Source: Selaginella moellendorffii
Lineage: Eukaryota; Streptophyta; Lycopodiopsida; Selaginellales; Selaginellaceae
Length of the DNA stretch: 64,000 nt
Assembly: GCF_000143415.4 (NCBI RefSeq)
Contig: NW_003314327.1
Coordinates: forward strand, 666,438 to 730,437
Reading direction: 5' to 3'
In this document: positions 45,379 to 56,763 of the stretch, in pieces
Layout: each line of letters opens with the position of its first letter
How positions within the stretch are numbered: position 1 is the stretch's first letter
The notes under the pieces: generated by a model
The model's database searches: none
What the model saw: the letters and a program-made list of their open reading frames with translations, nothing else
What the model was told of the DNA's origin: nothing
Made by a program: the position numbers and the translations under genes

Positions 45379-48117
45379 TCAAGCCTCCTCTGATTCAGAT
45401 TCGGATTGTTCACCTTGAAATAAAATACATTAGAAACTTTGTAAAGGAATATTAATGAATCTCACCTTGAACCCGAGTTATGAATGCTCTTGCTGCATCT
45501 CTTGCATGGTCTGGCAAGGTGATGGTGGCACTCTGCTTCCGCATCCAACCATGCACAACATTATCCACCGATATGCTCATGCTGGGATCCCTTGGATTCA
45601 GCACCCATCTCTTTTCTAGGCAATCCTTCGTATATCCGGAACTTGGCTTGAACCACTCCACAGTTACATTGAAGGACTTAGTTTCCGCGTCCTCCTCTGC
45701 ATCAGTGATGCAGCGCCCCACCCATATCATTTGTTTTTTATTACTTGGTCTGACAAGCACGACCATTCCTTTGCAGACCTGTACTGGATTGAATGCTGAA
45801 TCCGGCTTCTTGTTCCTTGGCCCACAATAGTGATCCTCAACATCGTTATCTGTCACTGCATTTCCAGAGGACATTGTTCCGCTACTATCTGGTGCTCTGG
45901 GTTCTGGCCAAAAGGACTCTTCCAATTCTTCATATACAACCGGCCCATTTTGGATAGCAGATATAATCTTCTCCCAGTATTCGAGAAAAGGCTTGCACCT
46001 CTGAAAATAGGATTCTCCACCAAACACCAACCCCCTCTTCCAGAAGGCAATATGCTGTCTAATCCCGGCCACTATACTTTCCTGGTCTTTGAGTCCATCC
46101 GGGTGCATCGGCCGTGGGGAACCCTGAGGAATCATAGGTTCCCCAGTTATGGGATCTCTCTTGAAGAGTTCAATGCCGTCCACTGGCAGCCACACTGTGT
46201 CCCATTCTCTCATCTTGTACCTCATCACTGGAGCACCGTCACACATGCTGAAATGAAACTGAAGAGGCTTGGAGTGGCCAATCAGCGTTTCGGATCCGTC
46301 CCTGATGTAGCCTCTTACAAACCCCTTAAAGTCTGGAACCTCTGTCAGAAGTGCAGCTTCAACAGTGCCTTTGATGCAATTTTGGAATTCATCGTAGAGT
46401 TGTGGGAGGGTGAGGACATTGGATTGCCGGAGGGACTCTGCCAGGTGACTGAACATGGCATCGACATCTTCATGAGTGTGCCCAACCATGAGAAAGCCAA
46501 GTGTAACCGTTTCAAATATGCCTTTGGCAACAAGCATCGCCAAGTACGCGAAGACGTACATGTTTTTGTTCTCACTGCCAGCATTGTCTGTTTGGAGCAG
46601 AAGATGGGGTGGAAGGCCACATCGGCCGCAAGAACTTTTTTGAGATTCTGCTTCGTTTGGATGAGGCTGTGCATTCACCGGGCGACCAGCCTCGTCGGAA
46701 TGGCATGAGGCCTCACGTGATAACCCTACAATCTGACGGCCAACATATTCACTGGGATGGTATGGGGCCCCACGCGATACTGCAAGCCTTTGCTCCTCCT
46801 CCAGCTGAACCCTGTATGGGGTTTGATCGACAAGGGCCTTATGCAAGGGTTGGCCGTTCAGCTCAGTCTGCGCACTTTGCAGAGACCTTAAGTGTTTTGC
46901 TAGGGACGCAATCATCATGTTTGCACCCCCGCCACCCCATAGAGGTACAAAGAAGTTCCCATAGTTCTGGGCACCATGCCCATGAGCGATTATGCCAAAC
47001 AGAGACACAGGCAGCTGCATGGATGAAGAGATTGCCTTGGGGGCAGGATTGAGTCGAGGTAAGCACGTCTTTTTCTGGTCCATTTTGTCGTGGATGATGT
47101 AGAGGTAAGAGTCAGGTCTCTCCATGGAGAGAATCCTGTTATGATAATATGCAGTCCTGCAGCTTCTCTGCTCGATGTTGTGGTCGAGCCGCCTTCTAAC
47201 CAACGTCTCTCGCTCTTGAGCGCTGTAAGAATTCTTCGACAAAGCCATTTTGATAGCAGTGCACTCGTCACACTTTGAAAAGCAGGAGTACTTTCCTATA
47301 CTCACATCCCTGAACCTGTTGCTCCACAATCTACTAAATCTAGATTGGCTCAGCTTCCTGTAGCCATTACTTTGGAGTTCCCGATTCACATCTTCCAATA
47401 TGGCCCCCTTGGTATACATGGAAGGGAGAACTCGTTGGGTGTCTCGTGTTCCATCTTCCAAAAGGCGGGTTTTATGTGGTTGCTGCTCGCTACATGTCTC
47501 GACAAACCTCTTGAAGATTGCCTCTCCATATACAACATGACCCCTGGTTTGTGCGTACCGTCGTTCCCATGGACTGCCTGTTGAACCCTTTGTTCCTCGA
47601 ACTCAGTTTTGATTCTGTAGAATGTGGTTCGAGGGACTCCATAAATGATTCTCCATGCCTTCATGCAGACCAAACCCCTCTGGAAGACCATGCCCCCCAC
47701 CTGATGTTCTGAAGCATCAACAGATGACCGTAATGCCTCATACACAAAATTGCGAGCTGCCTTCCAGGACAATGTCTTGTATCTTGCTCTCTCCTCTTCA
47801 ATAGCATCCCAATCAGCATGTTGACAGCACCTCCTCTTGCAACAAGCAACTGTCGAGACCATTCGAACCTCCATCGCCATTTTCTGCCTTTTCGGTTCGT
47901 TGCTCAGATCCCTTTGGCTGCGCTTTAGGAAGGTGTACTTTCTTTTCCCATGAAGAGATGTTTTGTCATCAGTTGTAGTGGTGTTTGATTGTGAATCCTT
48001 CACATTCTCAAACACTAAGTGCCTCAATTTCCACCGCACAATGTTTCCAATAATCAGACTGTTTTCTTCTGTGTCAACAACCTCTAAAATCGCAACTCCA
48101 ATATCATCCCAGCCCAA
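45379..48117 (-). pseudogene. DUF7869-type transposase-like protein
   Basis: Large minus-strand gene with the RNase-H-like core typical of the DUF7869 group, common in plant, oomycete and animal transposon-like genes. Visible parts in order are a cysteine-rich CCKRRCCQHADWDAIEEE segment, the GVPRTTFYRIK helix-turn-helix-like stretch, VLPSMYTKGAILEDVNRE, CFSKCDECTAIK, then LLQTDNAGSENKNMYVF and VGHTHEDVDAMFSHLAESL, which carry the conserved acidic residues. A small last exon (45379-45413) follows a 52-nt intron and ends in an acidic SESESEEA. One frameshift lies in a GGGG run at about 47540-47546. Two palindromic 22-mers are read in frame (46700, 46757). The N-terminus runs into the assembly gap and no ATG is visible. 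Confidence 0.75.
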
Positions 48118-48198
48118 ATCTTGCTAGCAACCGCATCTCTTGGATCGACAACGTTAACAAGCCCTCAGAAGCTACCAGGACGTGGTTTCGCCGTTCTC

Positions 48199-48298
48199 NN
48201 NNNNNNNNNNNNNNNNNNNNNNNNNNNNNNNNNNNNNNNNNNNNNNNNNNNNNNNNNNNNNNNNNNNNNNNNNNNNNNNNNNNNNNNNNNNNNNNNNN
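48199..48298. other. assembly gap (100 N)
   Basis: Exactly 100 N, a conventional gap of unknown length. It falls at the 5' end of the transposase-like gene and between it and the divergent ParB-type gene. Confidence 1.
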
Positions 48299-48489
48299 CA
48301 AGTAGCCCGATAATGTGTCTGGTCACCGATGACGATACATGACAATACGCTAGCCATGAAATTGCAAGGGCCCAAGATGGCATGTGGCCTCATGCCATTT
48401 CTAAATGTGGTCCTAAGCCATTCCATGGTGAACATACCAGGAAGCACAAGTGCCAAATATCAAGAGGAAGCGGTAGCCACACCAAAGAC

Positions 48490-48610
48490 AGTGCCGCTCG
48501 CAACACCGCAACTACTCGTAGCGCCGCTCGCAACACCGCAACTGCTCGTAGCGCCGCTCGCACAAACTGCCACTCGCATAAACTACCGCTCGCAATGGCG
48601 CTCGCAATGC
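48490..48610. repeat. 30-bp tandem repeat GCGCCGCTCGCAACACCGCA...
   Basis: Two nearly exact 30-bp units followed by shortened ones (CGCTCGCAATGGCGCTCGCAATGCCGCAA). Short frames through it are low-complexity. Confidence 0.75.
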
Positions 48611-48996
48611 CGCAACCGCTCGTAGACGCATAAACCACAGCCCACAACGCCGCTTACACAAGCAGCGCTCACTGCGCTCAGCGGAACCAAGAACACGGCG
48701 CACAAAAATGATAGACCTAGGAATGAGTTCGAGAATTCAAAAATAACACACGCTTGAACGTCACATCAAATCCTCTGACAAACCAGATCTTATGATTCCT
48801 CTGACAAATTTCAAACTGAGTAGCTTCTAGACTTTGCTGTCGGAGGTTGAACTTTGTCACATCATGTCCTTGCCTCGATCCAGCTGTGCCATGTTAGTGA
48901 TTCGAACTTTGCCATGCCATGTCAGCGATCCGCGCCAAGATTATTCGCCGTGTAAAGGAATAATTATGCTGTGTGTGTACGTCCATTTATGGCAAT

Positions 48997-49104
48997 ATAA
49001 GGCCACACGCCATTCAAAGAATAATGCTCGACATAAGGCCACACGCCATTCAAAGAATAATGCTCGACATAAGGCCACACGCCATTCAAAGAATAATGCT
49101 AGTC
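48997..49104 (+). repeat. three 36-bp tandem units containing the palindrome right arm
   Basis: Units start at 48997, 49033 and 49069. Each reads ATAAGGCCACACGCCATTCA then AAGAATAATGCTCGAC. GGCCACACGCCAT is the right half of the 22-bp palindrome. The first two units are identical. Confidence 0.9.
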
Positions 49105-50400
49105 GAGCATTTTTTGGTGCATTTTTGGGTTCAAAATTGCATGAGCCCACACGCTATAAAGTTTACCTGTACCAAAAATAGAAACAGCTTTATTTACTTG
49201 GGAATTTAAGTGGTTGAGGCATTTTTAAACTTACAAACACATGCCCTACTTACATTCCTTTGGTTGCTTAAAATTCAAAAATATTATAAACCTTTCTTTT
49301 TGCATTTTCAATGTTTTCAATTATGGTTTTTGATTTTCGTAGGACCAGCCTAGTAATCTATTTGCATCCCGTCATGTTTATAGCTAGCTTTCGTTTGTCC
49401 CCTTCGCTAGCCTGAGATACATCTGCTCGGCATCTGCCTCTTACAGCATTTGCCCAGAAAGGGCATCTTTCTTCACGCAGCATTTGCCACATGTTTAGGG
49501 TTTAGGGTTTAGGGTTTAGGGTTTAGCAATTCAGTAGCTTGATAAACATGCAAATACAGAACTTGATGCAAAATCCTTTGATATGTCACAATGCCCCTAG
49601 GACCATAAACACATTTCAATAGAGAGGGTCCTTTCATTTCATAACTCCTTACGTAGATCTTGGTGAAACCAGAGTTAGTGAAGTTAGTTTCTTGTGATCC
49701 CGCATCTGATTGTGATGTCCCTTTGCAGTTTCGATGGAAAGGTCAATGCACACCAAACTGTAAAATCTTGGAGCAAAATAACGGTCGGATCTATGGCAAA
49801 TGCCCCTGAAACATTGTAAGGCTCGTGTGGTCTCATGTGGTGTCCGATCGAGATGCTTCTTTGTAGGGTCATCAAGAAAGACATTGTATACCATTTTGTA
49901 AAATCTAGTTGCGATCTAACGGTTGGATCTCCAGAAAACTCAAAAAAATCTCGCGCGTGTCAGAATATCCTAGGAATATACTCCTATGTGCCCTTGAAAA
50001 TGGCATGCGGCCCCACGCCATTCAAGAGATAATGCCAGATGACGCCGAGAATTTTTTGGTGCATTTTTTGGGTTCAAAATTGCATGAGCCCACAGGCTAT
50101 AAAGTTTATCTTTGCCAAATAGAGAAAAGTTTATCTGTGTCATGTGAGGTAGTTACAGTCCTTTGTGCTCGGCATCTGCCTCTTGCAGCATTTGCACTGA
50201 AAGGGAATTTTTCTCCATTCAGCATTTGGCCCTGAAAATGGCATGTGCCCACACGCCATTGAAGGAATAACGCCACAGGACGCCTGGATTTTTGGGTTTA
50301 AAATGTTTAGGGTTTTTTGGGTTTTTTCAAAATATTTTGGGTCCAACGTTTTTTGGGTTTCTTTGGTTCAAAATTGCATGAGCCCACACGCTATAATATT
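49105..50400 (+). repeat. larger diverged repeat with GCATGAGCCCACACGCTAT
   Basis: A block with GAATTTTTTGGTGCATTTTT-type sequence, GGGTTCAAAATTGCATGAGC and CCACACGCTATAAAG recurs at about 49107-49170, 50049-50115 and 50340-50400. A CTCGGCATCTGCCTCTT...GCATTTG block recurs at 49425-49495 and 50168-50232. They look like local duplications in the spacer between the divergent genes. Confidence 0.7.
49494..49526 (+). repeat. interstitial TTTAGGG repeat
   Basis: Four complete TTTAGGG units plus TTTAG, the plant-type telomere sequence, inside the spacer of the palindrome-rich unit. Confidence 0.95.
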
Positions 50401-50739
50401 GATTTGAGAGAAAAATAGAAACAGATAGAATTTCTTTATTTAGCTGAACATCTGCCATTTTTGGAAATACAAGATGCTTTGGAATATCCAATCATGCATG
50501 GTATAAATATAGCGAGGGTATTAAATGATATCCCAATCATGATCTTTCTTTTGGATTTCGCGTGCATGCAGTCCGAGGAATGATGACGTTGCGGATTTCT
50601 TTTGGATTTTGCGTGCTTGCATGCGCGCGGCAATCCAGAAATTAATGGTGGCGCCCAAGTCCGAGGAATGATGACGTGGCGGGATTACCAACCGTTGTGA
50701 CATTTCGCGCGTGTGAGGTTAGGTTTTGCATTTTGCTTT

Positions 50740-51127
50740 GTACTCGTGCTCGCACACTCGCGCTCGCACTCGCATCACACTCGCGCTCCCACTCGCATCA
50801 CGCTCCCACTCGCGATCACGCTCACTTCTCTACAGGTTTCTCGTGTGCATCGGCGTCCACTCGCGCTTGCATCACACTCGCGCTCGCATCGCGCTCGTGT
50901 GCATCGTCGTCCACTTCAAGACACACCCAGTTTGTAACTTCGCTGCCAACTCCGCCGCCCACTCCACCACCCACACGCAGCCCACTTGGCGTCCCGGGAG
51001 ATTTCAGCACCACTCTCCAACTGTAAGTGGCAGAGTAGCCTTGCTGCTACGATCCGCTGCACACACAGTGCACATTCGCCAGCGAGTCCGGCCTCGATTG
51101 TCACGGCCTCCATTCGGCTTCAAATAG
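50740..51127 (+). promoter_or_regulatory. probable 5' region of the ParB-type gene
   Basis: A CACTCGCGCTCGCAT-type repeat (50744-50905) is followed by GC-richer sequence and two donor-like sites (CTGTAAGTGG near 51022, ATAGTAAGTC near 51126). The acceptor at 51365 then starts the first exon I can translate. Sequence 51128-51365, probably intron, holds three palindromes. I could not find the start codon with confidence. Confidence 0.35.
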
Positions 51128-51365
51128 TAAGTCTTTTAGACCAAGTAGAAAATGGCATGAGGCCACATGCCATTCAGTAGCAACATTGGCATGCACCGAT
51201 TGGGCTCTCGAGTGCAGTCCGGTTACAGATGGCGTGTAGCCTCACGCCATCTTAGGATGCAGCCTCAAGACATCTGATGCAGTGGTGAATGGCGTGTGGC
51301 CTCACGTTATTTCCAGCTGCTAGCTTTTCATCTGTCAGCTCTAATTGTTGTGCATTTCTGAACAG

Positions 51366-54300
51366 GCGAGGAATTGCGTTCTTCTTCCAGCCACTGTCAA
51401 TGTGGATGCAGAGAAGGGGGAGGAGCTCACCAGTTGGACTTTCGGGATGGAAGGCGAGGATCTGAGGCTGTACAACACAGATGGTGGGAGAAAAGAATGC
51501 ATGGGGATCCTCATCCAAGTGACAGACACTCCATGCAGTTCCATGCAAGAATATGGACTGGCACTTGTGGTAGAGACAGCGTCCGCCTTCAAGATCCACC
51601 TTGCACATCCTAGCGGCTTCCCGGAGGGGGGCAGCGGCTATGAGGAATTCCTAGAGGGAGCTAGGGAGAGGTTGTCCAGGAGGCCCACAATTTCAAAGAC
51701 GCTGCGGGTCTATGAAGATCACATGGAATCCACGGACCTCACCTACGGCGATGTTCAAAAACTATATTCCAACATTGAGCCGTTGAGAGTGCCTCCAGTT
51801 TGCGAAGCGAAGGGGAAGGGGGTCGATCTGGAAACTACCCCGAAGCAGAAAAGGGTGGTCAAGCTCAAGCCGACGTCCGACTCTGCTGCTCCAAAAAAGA
51901 AGCTACTCGGTGATGCCATTGCCTCGGGTTCGAACACTACACCCACCAAAAAGAAGAGCTGCAAAGAGCAGAAAGAGCAAGAAGAGGCAGCAAAAATCGT
52001 CGCAGATAATAGTACTTGTTACTATTCCAACAAAGTATATACAATCGACGTGAGCCGTATCGAGATCCAAAGCAAATACAACCACAGGCTAGTATCTGAT
52101 GAGTGGGTGGAGAAACTGAAGCAGAAGATGCTGGCAAGTCCAGTAACACCCGACATCGCAGACGTGATCCCCTACTACCGAACAATGAAGGGCGAGACGA
52201 GGTTTCCAGACTTGATCAATAGGAAGGTGTTGGACGATCAGAACATCCGGTTCTATGCCGTCTTCGGGCAGCATTCTAGCTTGGCGATGCAACAGATAGT
52301 TGTGGATATTATGGTGGGCGAGGAGGTGAAGAAAGTCTTCAAGACAAGAGTTGTCCGCCTGATAAAAGGCAACTCGCCCCTCCGATCTATCATATACATC
52401 TCCCACGCGCAGAATGTCAAGCAAGAAACGTGCTACAAATCGGGTCTGCACGAGACATTGGCACGAACACGGAAGCTCTGGGTTCAACTGAAGAAGCCAC
52501 AAAAACCAGGACAAGGACGTGCACTAGCAACTAGCGCCTGGCAGGTAAGCCTCGTTGCATGTGGCATAGCATGTGGCCTCACGCCATTTCCATTGCAGGA
52601 ATTCTCGAGTCTTCTCTCGAAAACACTGGGGGTCAATGACACACTCAGCATCCATAACATTCTACTCGCGACAAAAGTTGTTTTTGACAAATGGGTAGAT
52701 GTGCTAAGGAGGTACCATGATGGGGAGTTGCTAAACTCAATGGGTGTGGAGGACGGCCGGAAGCCCAATGATTTGAAGCTCAACGCCTTGCGTTTCTCGC
52801 GGTCTCTAGACAACGACGACCTTCTGACAGTGGCTAATGCTCTTCTACGTGGTGAGGTAGTCTTCAACAAGACCAAAATGACTCCCGGCCATATTGTGGC
52901 ATACGAGGACTTGTGCACGACTCTGAGAGCTCGTGCGCTATTGAAGGATTGGATCTTCGAGCAAGTGGCCGTGGCGAGGGTGAGCATCGACACCACGCAA
53001 GAGATGATGGAAGAGCTGGAGTTGTCAAATGAAGACATCGACGAGTACGTGAAGGGGGCCCCCAAGTTCATCGATCTGCTGCGGGATGCCACGAAAAGTA
53101 AAGCTGAGAAGTTGGATCAGTATCCAAATTTCATTAAGAGGGATGTCGACCGCCGGCTTCAGAAACAGCTCGACCCCGCAGCAGAGGCCTATCGAGAACC
53201 TTACCGGGTATACGTGAATTCGGATGAGGATCAAAAGTGGAGGAGCATCGTTTCCCGCGGAGATGAGCAGGTCAAGAACATCTTTTGTGTGATGGACTTC
53301 ACAAACGAGGAGATCACTCATGCAGACGAAGTCAGCTCCATCATTGACTTAATGGTGGGACTTGCGGAGGTGGAATCTTCAGTCCACTATATGATCTACG
53401 ACTCTGAATCCTATCACAAGTTCTGGAAGGCCTTGAACGAGGTGAAGGCTCGGTTGAAAGGCAAGGAGATGCGGGAGATCCATGGGATAATGGCTAAGAA
53501 GAAGATACCGATGAATGTCCGCATCTTCACAGTCGCCCTTGTTATTGGTCCTGCAGCAGAGTGGGACTGGAGTGACTTCCCAGCTTCGTTCAACAAAGCC
53601 GATCGAATTGATCTAAAGGAGGTCAATTTACCCGTGCCTGAGGAACTGAAGACGGCTATGGAGCTTTCGAATCCAAAGAAAGCTCCAGGTGCAGCATGGG
53701 AAATGCTCAGCTGGGTCTTCAACGCAATAGCGGGTGACTCCAAGGGCAAATGCGTTGTCGAGTACAACTGCGGCGGACTATTCTTTCGAGCCGCACTACT
53801 CAAGGGTGTCCCGTGTGTTGCGGTGACAAACTCCATTGAAGAGGTGACTTCAATGGAGCATATAATTATAGTTGCCAAAGAAAAACAGTATCTTCTCTAC
53901 GAACCTGGTGAGTACGCACTTTAAGTTTAAATGTTATCTCACAAGCTCTGTATGCAGGAGCGTGGCCACCCCCAGATGCTGAAACGGCGTTAACAGCTAC
54001 TGATGTTAGGCCGAGGTCACAACCTGCACAAGGTAAGGTCACGTGAGGCCTCACGCCATTTTGATTATAGATCGTTGTGAATATTCAGACACGAGGACTG
54101 AAAAGCGCACTGGTGGCGCGTCGAAGAAAGACAAACAGACAAGCAATAGGAAAAAAAGAGGTACAAATTATATTTGCAATGGCGTGTGGTCTCATGCCAT
54201 TCCTTGCAGGAGACACTTCTTCAAAGGCAAAACAGGCAAGCACCAGCCACGCTCAAACTGACAGTGGTCATAAAAAGCGAAAGCACGTTGGACAGTCGTC

Positions 54301-56729
54301 GGGATCAGAGGCGTTTGATTCGAAAAGGAAGAAGGGCAACGAAAAGATGATAGGTAATGCCTCGCGGTTATGGCGTGTGTGCTCATGCCATTCATTGCAG
54401 ATCAAGGGCTGAGTGAAAGGAGCCAGTCACCACCTTCTGACTCAGATTCCTATGGCGGACTCCCCTTCCCCAATCTCAATGGAGAGGTACAATGGATGAG
54501 GGATGCTTTTCAAGTCAGGGCCACGTTTTTCTCATCTCGTCGTCTTCGAAGGGTGCAAGAACGTGCAGAAACCATGTTAAGACAGTCGGGTGAGGATACG
54601 GTCCTAGGTCACGCACTAAAACAGGCTATGGATGTCTTGTATTTTGAGATGGAGACTCGGCCAGATGATTTTTCCAAGATGGTCCTGGAAAAACAAGCAA
54701 TCCAGCCTGAGCAGCCTATGGAAGAAATGCAAGAGGGGGATGAGGAGCCAGAGAAAGATAATGAGCAGGAAGAGCAGAAGGACGAAGAGGAGGACAAAGA
54801 AGAGGAGGACGAAGAAGAGGAGGACGAAGAAGAGGAGGACGAAGAGGACTTGGATGGTCCTCACAATGGTGACGATCACAATAACGACGACGACGATGAT
54901 GACGATGATGGCCAGCCTGAGGTGGCCAAAGAGCAGCGGAGGAAGGTCATACAAGACAAACCATCAGGTAAATAATAGTACATCCATTCCTAACCTTTTA
55001 CCATTTCTAACATTGTCCATGTAGGTCGCAGAAGAAATGGTAAGTAGAGATTATTCAGTTGAATTAAGATACAAACTCTAGCCTTTAGTGTCGAGGAAGG
55101 ATAGTGCCAAGCAAGGGTCGAAACGTATGTCCAATCCTTCAGAATCAGCAGTGCGCCCAAGTGATATCGGTCCTAGTTCCTCAATAGCAGTTGATGGTAA
55201 ATACAGTATAGTCGATTCAATGTGCTAATGAGTTTGTTTTTAGTAGCACGGGAGGATACCATCTCAATCGAAGGGAGATATTTGGACATGCATATGGATC
55301 CGCCAGTGGACTCTACTTGCCTGCAAGAGTCATCAGAGCTGGTGGAGGCTACTATCCATATCAATGCCAAGCAAGCTAACCACGCTCCACTTGATGCTGC
55401 CCATACCACTGAGTCAATCTTGTCCACGTATCCAACTGACGGTGACCAGGCGCCATTGGACCCGCATGAGGCCGCCCCAGCCGCCGAGCCGGTCGTATCC
55501 TCATTTCCAACGTGTGCCCAATCGTCTGACTACGCGCCGTTGGAACCTCCCTACACCGCCCCTGCTGCCTGTTCGGTCATGTCCACTTTGCCAACGGAGG
55601 CACCAGCTGAAATGGCGTGTGATCACACGCCATCGGAACCACCCCATGCCACTGTTGAGCCAGTTGTACCAGAGTCTACAGCTGAAATGGCATGTGCCCA
55701 CACGCCATCGGATGCGATTGACCCCACATTGCAGAGGAGAGTATTTCTGCCCTTCACGTTTCCTCGACCAAAACCCTCTGAACGACCATCGGGAGCACCA
55801 TTCACTAATATTGTAGATGGTAAAATTGACTTGTACCATTTTTTATGCTGACGCATTTCATTTCAGAGTCACGGCGAAAGTACTGTATCGTTTTTGATCT
55901 GAACGGTGTCCTTTTCTCCCATGAGCGTGGCTCGTCCTCGAATGTCACTGCACCCTCCAAAGCCTGCGGTCGCAAGTTGGTCAAAAGAGACAGATTCACA
56001 TTAATCACACGGGAGAAACTGCGGGATCTAATAATGACCATGCGACACTTAAAACAGAGGGCCGGGTTCAATTTGCAATTGGGAGTTTGGACATCCATGA
56101 TGCGTCACAATGCATTAACGTTGCTACAGATGATGCACGATCAGACGCAAGTAATATTACCATTTGACTTTCTCCTAACGCAGGAGGATTGCTTGACTAT
56201 GGTCCATGTGAGGGGTAGCAAGCCCATCTTCGTCAAGGCAGAGGCTGTAGTGATGAACCGGACTGCTAGGTCAAGTGAAATCCTCATCATCGATGACTCG
56301 CCGATTAAAACTGCAGCGAACACGCACACATATGCAGTGCACCCCATCTCTTGCAGTATGGAAACTAGGGAGAAGAAACCGTATGTTCTGGGGGACCTTG
56401 CAAAACGGCTTGAAGCGATGGTGATAGAGAACCGGCCAGTCCAGGAGGTGGCTGCAGAAATCAACCAAATGGCAGATGGAATGGTATATCAGAAGCCATT
56501 TGATTGGACAGACACCAGTAATCATTTATGGCATGTATATTGTCTAGCCAAGCACTATCCGCATCTCCATAATCTGCTCAACTGGATGGGTTCTTCGACC
56601 ACTGAACATGAGCGTGGACGTATTAGAGAAGAGATGGCATTACTATTGGGTTTAAATCCTGATAGTGTGGAGAGTGATGAAATTCCAAGATTATTGTATA
56701 GGCGTTGGAGGCAAAAAATAACAGTCTGA
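51366..56729 (+). CDS. ParB-like / methylase-like / acidic / FCP1-like HAD fusion protein
   Basis: Ten exons join in one frame: 51366-52544, 52599-53907, 53958-54032, 54071-54160, 54210-54353, 54401-54967, 55025-55039, 55089-55196, 55244-55819 and 55867-56729, 1,641 residues plus stop; 5' exons are missing. All introns are 38-57 nt; after the first they are phase 1. Domains, with approximate residues: ParB/sulfiredoxin-like 220-310 with FYAVFGQHSSLAMQ; helical middle; methylase-like 600-800, with CVMDFTNEE at the motif IV place and CVVEYNCGG at the motif I place, both non-canonical; basic KKDKQTSNRKK; acidic Glu/Asp repeat about 1040-1118; proline-rich repeats; FCP1/SCP-type HAD domain from about 1360 with FDLNGVL, GVWTSM and LIIDDSP. 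The second motif I aspartate is Asn, as in some plant FCP1-like proteins. Single-gene status rests on splice logic; two adjacent genes remain possible. Catalysis in either domain is unproven. Confidence 0.65.
54770..54855 (+). repeat. GACGAAGAAGAGGAG acidic codon repeat
   Basis: A 15-bp unit repeated about five times encodes the Glu/Asp-rich tract of the fusion protein. Confidence 0.9.
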
Positions 56730-56763
56730 GATGGCATGTATTTATTTAAAAATGTAACTTATT

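Noticed and set aside
48997-49104. CRISPR-like array (36-bp repeats)
   Set aside because: The units are contiguous, with no spacers between them, in a plant nuclear context.
52545-52598. Reading the first short intron as 18 coding residues in one 859-residue frame
   Set aside because: The segment has good GT and AG ends and no stop only by chance (54 nt). The palindrome lies at the same place as in the other introns. Retention remains possible but is less likely.
51366-53907. Bacterial or phage contamination, because of ParB and methylase-like parts
   Set aside because: The gene has many spliceosomal introns with a frame consistent across all of them, and lies in continuous plant sequence with eukaryotic elements.
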